Positions 8,204-13,464 of a stretch of DNA of 13,464 bases are shown here, in pieces. The DNA comes from DATHBR01 sp036389955. Lineage in GTDB: Bacteria; Myxococcota; Myxococcia; Myxococcales; Myxococcaceae. The stretch is taken from contig DASVVJ010000747.1 of NCBI GenBank assembly GCA_036389955.1, forward strand, positions 1 to 13,464, in the 5' to 3' direction. A model generated the notes under the pieces. That model worked only from the letters and a program-made list of their open reading frames with translations, had not been told where the DNA came from and made no database searches. Every line of letters starts with the position of its first letter. Position 1 is the stretch's first letter. The translations under genes were made by a program, and so were the position numbers.

Positions 8204-8209
8204 ACCTCC
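8204..8209 (-). promoter_or_regulatory. Ribosome binding site deciding the dGTPase start
   Basis: The minus strand reads GGAGGT, identical to the anti-Shine-Dalgarno complement, with a 9-nt spacer to GTG (8192-8194). It lies within the palindrome CTCCGGAG (8206-8213). It rules in the GTG start over the upstream in-frame ATG at 8281. Confidence 0.8.
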
Positions 8210-8346
8210 GGAGTTACGGAGGGCACATCCTGCTCCGGCTGCTTCCGGACGCCAACCTCCCCCGTGAGGCTCCAAGGACATGGACGCGGGCGCCGCTCCC
8301 CGGCAGCCTTAGGCCCGCTGGAACCCCTTCGTCATTGGAGGCACCC

Positions 8347-8862
8347 ATGTCGTTGAAGTCGCTGTGCATCGCCGTATCTCTGCTGATGGTCCCTGGAGTC
8401 GCGCTCGGGCAGGTCAATCTCGATCCGTTCAAGAAGGCCGCGGGTGACGCGGGCAAGGCCGCCGTGGAGAAGAAGGTCAACGCCAAGCTCAAGAACGAGG
8501 CGAGCAAGAACCAGTGCAGCTTCAAGTCGGGCACGGACGTGCTGGAGCCGGGCTGCGAGCAGAAGCTGAAGAACCTGGTGTCCGCGCTCATCGAGGCCAA
8601 GAAGCAGCTCGATGCCGGCGGGGTGAAGAACTACAAGTTCGAAGTGTCCGGGCACACGGACTCGGTGGGCGACGCGGCGAAGAACAAGGCGCTGAGCCAG
8701 AAGCGCGCCGCCGTCATCGTGAAGGAGCTGGTGTCCCGGGGCATCCCCTCCGGAGAGATTCTCGCGGTGGGGCGCGGCTCGGAGCAGATGCTGGTGAAGC
8801 CGGATGACACGCCGGCCAAGAAGGCGAAGAACCGGCGCTACGAGATCCAGGTCCGGCTCTAA
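8347..8862 (+). CDS. OmpA-family peptidoglycan-binding periplasmic protein
   Basis: A 171-aa exported protein with a signal peptide (about 1-21, likely cleaved after A-L-G before Q-V-N) and no lipobox. A Lys/Ala-rich helical linker (about 27-54) and a segment with Cys57 and Cys70 precede a C-terminal OmpA domain (about 55-171). That domain has G-H-T-D105-S-V-G, N-K-A-L-S-Q-K-R120-A and A-K-N-R-R-Y-E. Asp105 and Arg120 have the 15-residue spacing of the diaminopimelate-binding pair in OmpA domains. There is no beta-barrel, so it should be soluble in the periplasm and bound to peptidoglycan. The ATG at 8347 is chosen over the in-frame TTG (8335) because GGAGG (8337-8341) lies 5 nt upstream. Its stop codon overlaps that of the convergent HEAT gene. 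Confidence 0.9.
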   Translation: MSLKSLCIAVSLLMVPGVALGQVNLDPFKKAAGDAGKAAVEKKVNAKLKNEASKNQCSFKSGTDVLEPGCEQKLKNLVSALIEAKKQLDAGGVKNYKFEVSGHTDSVGDAAKNKALSQKRAAVIVKELVSRGIPSGEILAVGRGSEQMLVKPDDTPAKKAKNRRYEIQVRL

Positions 8863-9965
8863 CCGCTGCCCAGCAGCTCGCGCAGTCTCTGCAGCAGGCG
8901 GCTCTCCAGGCTGGGGACGTAGACCCAGCCGTCCGTCTCCTCGTCGTAGCTCTCCTCCTGCTCATCGAGTTCGCCGGACTTCTGGGCGGCTTCGAGCGAG
9001 TCCCGGAGCCCCTTCAGCATCGGGCGCTCTCCGGACCCAAGCTCGTCGCCGCCCACGCCTTCAAGGGACTCCAGGAGGAGGCGGCGCGCGGTGTGCGCGG
9101 CCTGACGGCTCCGATAGGACAGGCGCGCGCCAGCGGGCAGGGGCAGAGTCTCCCGAAGCGCCACCGAGAGCAGCCACTCCCGGGCGGCGGAGGGCGCTCC
9201 CCGGGGGTTGAGCCACGAGAGCACCCGCTGGTCGAACTCCGAGTTCTCCTCCCACGTGAGCGGTGCCAGTTCCTCCCAGGAGAACAACTGCATCTGCTTC
9301 TCCGACTGCAGCAGGGAGAACACCTCCAGGGCCCGCTCGTGAGACTGGGAGGCCGCGAACGAGAGCAATGCGCCCGTGCCCTCCCATTCCCGCCAGTGCT
9401 CCAGCCACTTGCGCCGCAGGCTGGGGCTGGGCTCGACACGCACCCGTTCCTTCAGCAGCTCCAGGAAGCGATCGAGGTCGTCCGAGAACGCCTCCAGCGC
9501 CGCCTCGCGGATCTCCGGCTCGGGATCGTTCACCAACCGGGCCAGGGTGTCCGCATCCTCCTGCCGGGTGAGCTTCAGCAGCCGCGTGACGGTGAGCCGC
9601 ACCTCTCCGAAGGGGTCCGCGGCCAACCGCTCCAGCAGGAGCTGGCGCACCGCGGGATCGTCCGGGGGAGACACGGCGGCCAGGTAGTGGCACGCGGACG
9701 CGCGGACGTAGCCGTCCGGATCGTGCTGCGCCAGGGCGGCCAGCGTATCCACGTCCCGATAACCGGCCAGCATGACGGTGAAGTGCCGGCGCGCGCCCGC
9801 ATCCGGCTCACCCCGGGCCACTCTGAGCAACTCGGGCCTGGCCGCCTCGCCCATCCGCAGGCTGAGCGCCCAGGCCGCCCAGACCCGCTCGCGGGGCTCT
9901 CCCGAGCGCAGCAGCTCCCGGAGCGGCTCCGTGCCCAGCGCGGCGACCTCGTCGAAACGCTCCAT
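8859..9965 (-). CDS. HEAT-repeat protein, function unknown
   Basis: A 368-aa soluble protein with HEAT-type helical repeats over about residues 10-180, spaced about 30-36 residues and marked by D/E-P-x-x-x-V/I-R turns (E23-P-R-E-R-V, D82-P-D-G-Y-V-R, D117-P-F-G-E-V-R, D148-P-E-P-E-I-R). HEAT solenoids of this PBS-lyase-like kind are protein-binding scaffolds. The rest is helical without a recognised domain, and an acidic stretch (about 332-345) lies near the C-terminus. There is no signal peptide, so it is probably cytoplasmic. ATG 9963-9965 follows GGGGAG with a 5-nt spacer. It lies 39 bp downstream of the hydrolase gene on the same strand, so the two are probably co-transcribed. Its stop overlaps the OmpA-gene stop by 2 bp. 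Partner and role are unknown. Confidence 0.85.
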   Translation of the reverse strand: MERFDEVAALGTEPLRELLRSGEPRERVWAAWALSLRMGEAARPELLRVARGEPDAGARRHFTVMLAGYRDVDTLAALAQHDPDGYVRASACHYLAAVSPPDDPAVRQLLLERLAADPFGEVRLTVTRLLKLTRQEDADTLARLVNDPEPEIREAALEAFSDDLDRFLELLKERVRVEPSPSLRRKWLEHWREWEGTGALLSFAASQSHERALEVFSLLQSEKQMQLFSWEELAPLTWEENSEFDQRVLSWLNPRGAPSAAREWLLSVALRETLPLPAGARLSYRSRQAAHTARRLLLESLEGVGGDELGSGERPMLKGLRDSLEAAQKSGELDEQEESYDEETDGWVYVPSLESRLLQRLRELLGSG

Positions 9966-10004
9966 GCGGACTCCCCTGCCCGGGGCCTGGAAGTGCGCGC
10001 GGCG

Positions 10005-10850
10005 CTACTTCGGGGCGGGCGCGAACCACTCTACCGCTTCACGGGTGATGTCGCCGGGCACCGTGTGGGGCCCATCGAACTCACGGTAGAGCACCTCGTA
10101 GCCCGCGCGCTGGAGCCGGGGCACCAGGCGCCGGCTGCACGCGTCGATGCTGAGCACCGCGTCACGATTGCCGTGCGAGACGAAGAGCCGCGGTGTGCCC
10201 TGCTGGGACGCGGGCGCGGCGAACCCTGGCGAGAACGCCAGCACGTGCTTGAACAGGTCCCCGTTGGTGAGCCCCAGCGAGAGAGCGTACGAGGCCCCGT
10301 CCGAGAAGCCGCCGATGGCCACGCGCTCCGGGTCCACGGCGTAGCGCTCGAAGACCCAGGCCAGCGCCTGGTCCAGCGCGGCCACATCCGGCCCGTAGTC
10401 CCCGAGGATGATGTCCCACGTCGAGCCCCGGGACTTGGGGGCCACCAACAGCAGGCCCCGCGCATCCGCGGCCTTGCGCAGAATGCTGATCGACTGCTGC
10501 GCGTCGCCTCCAGCCCCGTGCAGCATCACCACCAGCGGCGCGGGTTGGTCCGCCCGGTAACCTGCTGGCACGTAGAGCAGCCCCCCGGACGCCTTGCCCA
10601 ACGGCAGTGTGCCTGTCTCGGTGTCCGCCACCGTGGGCGGCCGCACCCGTGTCTCCAGCCGGCCCTGCCGGGCCTGTGTGCCGTTCGAAGCGCTTCCCTG
10701 ATTTCCATCCATCGCCATTGCGGTCCTTCCCAGATTCTTGCTGTCGCATCCCCCGCCCAGGAGCAGCGCCACCCCGACCCCCGCCGCTGGAATCCAGCGC
10801 GAGGACCGCCGTGGGCCTCCCGCGCGGATGCGGGTGGGCCAAGCCCTCAT
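10005..10850 (-). CDS. Exported alpha/beta-hydrolase, PHB-depolymerase/CE1-like esterase
   Basis: A 281-aa exported hydrolase of the alpha/beta fold. A basic n-region (up to about residue 19) and hydrophobic core end in L-G-G-G-C35, a lipobox-like site with Gly rather than Leu at -3, so lipidation is probable but not certain. After a linker (36-85) the catalytic domain shows H111-G-A-G-G (oxyanion), G181-F-S183-D-G (nucleophile elbow), Asp230 (H-G-N-R-D) and His262 (G-P-H-T-V), a complete Ser-Asp-His triad in family order. Members include polyhydroxybutyrate depolymerase-like and feruloyl-type esterases; the substrate cannot be deduced. The ATG at 10850 has GAGGGG (10858-10863) 7 nt upstream. 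First gene of a unit with the HEAT protein and divergent from GH31. Confidence 0.88.
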   Translation of the reverse strand: MRAWPTRIRAGGPRRSSRWIPAAGVGVALLLGGGCDSKNLGRTAMAMDGNQGSASNGTQARQGRLETRVRPPTVADTETGTLPLGKASGGLLYVPAGYRADQPAPLVVMLHGAGGDAQQSISILRKAADARGLLLVAPKSRGSTWDIILGDYGPDVAALDQALAWVFERYAVDPERVAIGGFSDGASYALSLGLTNGDLFKHVLAFSPGFAAPASQQGTPRLFVSHGNRDAVLSIDACSRRLVPRLQRAGYEVLYREFDGPHTVPGDITREAVEWFAPAPK

Positions 10851-10903
10851 GTCTCATCCCCTCGTGTGAGCCTTCAGTGCCTCGCCCTCCCTGGCGGGTG
10901 GAC

Positions 10904-10915
10904 CGCACATGTGCG
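10904..10915. promoter_or_regulatory. Perfect 12-bp palindrome in the hydrolase/GH31 divergent region
   Basis: CGCACATGTGCG is a perfect palindrome 54 bp upstream of the hydrolase start and 105 bp upstream of the GH31 start. Its position between divergent genes makes it a candidate binding site for a dimeric regulator of one or both. No regulator gene lies beside it, and the sequence matches no operator I can name with confidence. Confidence 0.4.
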
Positions 10916-11006
10916 CGGGGCGCTGCGTCATGAACGGGTGTCTTGCGATAACGCGGGTGGGGGCCCCGTGCCTTCCGATTCAGATCGCCTGCCCGCCGGG
11001 CCTCCA

Positions 11007-11020
11007 TACAATCGCCGCCA
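11007..11020 (+). promoter_or_regulatory. Candidate -10 element giving a leaderless GH31 transcript
   Basis: TACAAT (11007-11012) matches the -10 consensus TATAAT at five of six positions and is separated from the A of the GH31 ATG by exactly 7 nt, so transcription would start on or beside the start codon. No Shine-Dalgarno precedes that ATG, which fits leaderless translation. No good -35 is visible 16-18 bp upstream, which weakens the call. Confidence 0.45.
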
Positions 11021-13413
11021 TGCGCCTCGTCGACTTCGCCATCGAGCCTACCCGCCTGCATCTCTGGGGCCCGCGTGCCGCGCTCGAGGTCTGGAGCCCT
11101 CTGCCCGGGGTGCTGCGTCTGCGGCACGCGCCGTCCTCCGCCCACGCGGGGTTTCTCCACCCTCAGCTGGGGCCCAAGCAGTCCTGGGCGGTCATCACCG
11201 ATGAGGCCCAGCCGATTCAGGTCCGCCGTGACGGCAACACCTTCCACATCACCGCCGAGGGCGCCTCGCTGGAGCTGGCGCTGGGCCACTGCACCTGGAG
11301 CTTCCAGGGCCCTGACGGCCGGGTGCTGGCACGGTGCGAGTCGGTGTCCGGCGAGTACTCGCCGCAGATGCCGGTGAACCACTCGCGCGCGCGGCTGTCC
11401 CTGCACGCGCCCGAGGACGAGGCCTACCTGGGGTTCGGCGAGAAGGTCGGCCCGCTGGACAAGCGGGGCATGCACCTCACGTTCTGGAACACGGACGTGA
11501 TGCCGCACCATCCGGACACGGATCCGCTCTACATCTCCATTCCGTTCTTCATGGGGCTGCGCGGCGGCGTGGCGTGGGGCTTCTTCCTGGACGAGACGTG
11601 GCGCTCCGAGGTGGACGTGGCCTACGGAGACCCGCAGGCGGTGCGCTGGGAGACGTGGGGTCCGGAGCTGGACGTGTACCTCATCGCCGGGCCTCACCCG
11701 GGCGACGTGGTGCGCCGCTACACGACGCTCACCGGACGCCCGCCGCTGCCGCCGCTGTGGAGCCTGGGCGCGCAGCAGTCCCGCTGGGGCTACGAGCACG
11801 CGGACGAGATTCGCGGCGTCATCCAGGCGTACCGCTCGCGCGGGCTGCCGCTGGACACGGTGTACCTGGATATCGACTACCTCGAGGCCTACAAGGTCTG
11901 GACGTGGGATCGCTCGCGCTTTCCGGACCCCGCGGAACTCATCGCGGACGCGGCGGACCAGGGCGTGCGGCTGGTGCCCATCATCAACCCCAGCGTGAAG
12001 GCCGAGCCCGGCTATGCGCCGTACGAGGAGGCGAAGGCGCGCGACTACCTGGTGCGTGCCGACAGTGGGGACGTGCTGGTGGGCGAGGTGTGGGCCCGGC
12101 CGGCGGTGTTCCCGGACTTCTCGCGCGAGGAGGTGCAGCGCTGGTGGGGAGACTGGCACCAGGGCTTCCTCGAGCAGGGGATCGCCGGCATCTGGAATGA
12201 CATGAACGAGCCGGCGTGCTTCTCGCTGATCGAGGCCGGCGGCAGCGTGCATGCCACGGGCGGGCGGATGGACGAGGCCAAGCGCACCGAGGGCAAGACG
12301 CTGCCGTTCGCGGCCCGGCACGGCAAGCGGCGGCACGTGGAGGTGCACAACGTCTACGGCATGGGCATGGTGAAGGCGGGGTTCGAGGGCTTCCGCCGGC
12401 TGGAGCCGGATCGCCGTCCCTTCCTGCTCACGCGCGCGGGCTACGCGGGAATCCAGCGGTACTCGGCGGTGTGGACGGGAGACAACTCGAGCCACTGGGA
12501 GCACCTGGAGCTGTCGATTCCCATGCTGGTGGGGCTGGGGCTGTCGGGGGTGGGGTTCACCGGGGTGGACATTCCGGGCTTCATCGGCCGGCCGAGCGCC
12601 GAGCTGTTCACGCGGTGGACGCAGCTGGGCACCTTCTACCCGCTGATGCGCAACCACGCGGCCAAGACGATGCCGTTCCAGGAGCCGTGGCGTTTCGGCG
12701 AGCGGTACGTGGATCTGGCGCGGGCGGCGTTCGAGCGGCGCTACCGGCTGCTGCCCACGCTGTACTCGCTGATGCACGAGGCGGCGGAGACGGGCCTTCC
12801 CGTGCTGCGCCCCCTGCTGATGATCGATCCGGAGGATCCCGAGGCGCTGCACGCCTTCGACGAGTTCCTCTTCGGCCGGGATCTGCTGGTGAGTCCGATC
12901 ACGAAGCCGGGGCACACCAAACGGATGGTGTACCTGCCCAAGGGGTCGTGGCTGGAATGGCCCAACCTGGACAAGCCGGGGGCGATCCGCGAGGGAGGCC
13001 AGCACGTGATTGCCTCGGGCCCGCTGGACACGGTGCCACTGTGGCTGCGCGCGGGCGGAGGCGTGGCGCTCACTCAGCCCTCCCAGCACACGACGACGGC
13101 CAACTGGGAGTCCCTGGAGTGGCACATCCACGCGGGGCCGGACGTGAGGCTGCGCCTCTACGAGGACGACGGGGACGGTTACGGCGAGTCGCGGCTGACC
13201 ACCATCACGGGCGGCATGGACCGGGGACGCTTCTACCTGGAGCGCCGTGTCCAGGGCTCGCTTCCCTCTCCGCGGAAGACGGAGACGCTGCGCATCTACG
13301 GGCTCAAGGGGGTGAAATCCATCACCGGGCCGCTGGAGCTGCGCTCCCTGGTGGATGGGGTGCTCGAGGTCCCCATGAGCGGAAGCTGGGATCGGCTGGT
13401 GGTGAACTTCTAG
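11020..13413 (+). CDS. Glycoside hydrolase family 31 alpha-glucosidase
   Basis: A 797-aa GH31 enzyme, a retaining exo-acting hydrolase that releases alpha-linked glucose from the non-reducing end of oligosaccharides. Numbering from ATG 11020: an N-terminal beta-sandwich (about 1-235), then the barrel with D284-I-D-Y, the nucleophile Asp394 in G-I-W-N-D-M-N-E-P and the acid/base Asp488 in W-T-G-D-N-S-S-H-W, then C-terminal beta domains with L-Y-E-D-D-G-D-G-Y. Catalytic residues are intact. There is no signal peptide, so it is probably cytoplasmic and acts on imported maltodextrin or glycogen fragments. Upstream in-frame ATGs (10909, 10930) would add a Cys-rich stretch unlike the family and are rejected, although a GGTGGA lies 7 nt before 10909. 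Alpha-xylosidase or other GH31 specificities cannot be excluded. Confidence 0.94.
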   Translation: MRLVDFAIEPTRLHLWGPRAALEVWSPLPGVLRLRHAPSSAHAGFLHPQLGPKQSWAVITDEAQPIQVRRDGNTFHITAEGASLELALGHCTWSFQGPDGRVLARCESVSGEYSPQMPVNHSRARLSLHAPEDEAYLGFGEKVGPLDKRGMHLTFWNTDVMPHHPDTDPLYISIPFFMGLRGGVAWGFFLDETWRSEVDVAYGDPQAVRWETWGPELDVYLIAGPHPGDVVRRYTTLTGRPPLPPLWSLGAQQSRWGYEHADEIRGVIQAYRSRGLPLDTVYLDIDYLEAYKVWTWDRSRFPDPAELIADAADQGVRLVPIINPSVKAEPGYAPYEEAKARDYLVRADSGDVLVGEVWARPAVFPDFSREEVQRWWGDWHQGFLEQGIAGIWNDMNEPACFSLIEAGGSVHATGGRMDEAKRTEGKTLPFAARHGKRRHVEVHNVYGMGMVKAGFEGFRRLEPDRRPFLLTRAGYAGIQRYSAVWTGDNSSHWEHLELSIPMLVGLGLSGVGFTGVDIPGFIGRPSAELFTRWTQLGTFYPLMRNHAAKTMPFQEPWRFGERYVDLARAAFERRYRLLPTLYSLMHEAAETGLPVLRPLLMIDPEDPEALHAFDEFLFGRDLLVSPITKPGHTKRMVYLPKGSWLEWPNLDKPGAIREGGQHVIASGPLDTVPLWLRAGGGVALTQPSQHTTTANWESLEWHIHAGPDVRLRLYEDDGDGYGESRLTTITGGMDRGRFYLERRVQGSLPSPRKTETLRIYGLKGVKSITGPLELRSLVDGVLEVPMSGSWDRLVVNF

Positions 13414-13464
13414 TCACCCGGCCAGCGCGGCCTGGGGCTTGGACGTCTGGAGGCTTTGCCCCGG
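13414..13464 (-). CDS. Possible C-terminus of a convergent gene (partial)
   Basis: The minus strand is open from the window edge to TGA at 13414-13416, encoding P-G-Q-S-L-Q-T-S-K-P-Q-A-A-L-A-G. Fifteen of sixteen third positions are G or C, as in the other genes here, and the stop directly abuts the GH31 stop, like the other tight convergent junctions in this window. Sixteen residues are too few to name a product. Confidence 0.42.
   Translation of the reverse strand, partial: PGQSLQTSKPQAALAG

Noticed and set aside
8195..8346. Promoter elements in the dGTPase/OmpA divergent region
   Set aside because: I scanned both strands and found no convincing -35/-10 pair or large inverted repeat; only the CTCCGGAG palindrome that contains the dGTPase Shine-Dalgarno.
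9093..11204. 703-codon plus-strand open frame across the HEAT and hydrolase genes
   Set aside because: It is antisense to two supported genes and runs through the divergent promoter region; no signal or domain.
10162..13131. 989-codon open frame antisense to the GH31 and hydrolase genes
   Set aside because: Low-complexity Arg/His/Gln/Val composition, crosses two real genes, no recognisable domain; a GC-content artefact.

Overview
The window is GC-rich chromosomal DNA. Its gene content and style suggest a myxobacterium of the Cystobacterineae type (Archangium, Cystobacter, Stigmatella or Hyalangium-like): GC-rich third codon positions, several lipoprotein-type signals, an orphan multi-domain sensor kinase, and a secreted subtilisin with accessory C-terminal domains. 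This assignment is an inference from style; no species marker is present. There are no rRNA or tRNA genes, transposases, CRISPR arrays or phage structural genes.

Layout. Bases 1-902 hold a possible 3' tail of an upstream gene, a small charged protein (31-216, +), and a minus-strand pair of unrecognised genes, a lipoprotein and a tail-anchored membrane protein, whose ends overlap as GTGA. A 156-bp divergent region leads to a DoxX-family membrane protein (1059-1454, +). This ends 4 bp from the stop of an SRAP/YedK-type DNA-protein crosslink enzyme (1459-2133, -). Upstream of SRAP on the same strand is a 763-aa membrane histidine kinase (2193-4484, -). A strong intrinsic terminator at 4581-4627 separates the kinase from an S8 subtilisin-like protease (4651-6666, -), which has its own candidate promoter with a built-in inverted repeat. 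Further upstream on the minus strand is a dGTPase (6794-8194). It is divergent from an OmpA-domain protein (8347-8862, +), whose stop codon overlaps that of a HEAT-repeat protein (8859-9965, -). The HEAT gene lies just downstream of a lipoprotein-like alpha/beta hydrolase (10005-10850, -). A divergent region with a perfect 12-bp palindrome leads to a cytoplasmic GH31 alpha-glucosidase (11020-13413, +), probably leaderless. The last 51 bases look like the C-terminus of another convergent gene.

How the genes fit together. No single pathway is apparent. Three themes are present: cell-envelope and secreted functions (lipoprotein pair, DoxX, OmpA protein, protease, hydrolase), nucleotide and DNA maintenance (SRAP, dGTPase), and alpha-glucan use (GH31). 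Likely co-transcribed units are lipoprotein with tail-anchored protein, kinase with SRAP, and hydrolase with HEAT protein. The window is compact. Three tail-to-tail junctions have 4, -4 and 0 bp between the coding regions, so regulation is concentrated in the three divergent intergenic regions (903-1058, 8195-8346, 10851-11019) and the two same-strand spacers (4485-4650, 6667-6793). I found no convincing new multi-gene system. The best leads are regulatory (protease promoter operator, leaderless GH31, divergent palindrome) and the two uncharacterised small genes at 292-902.
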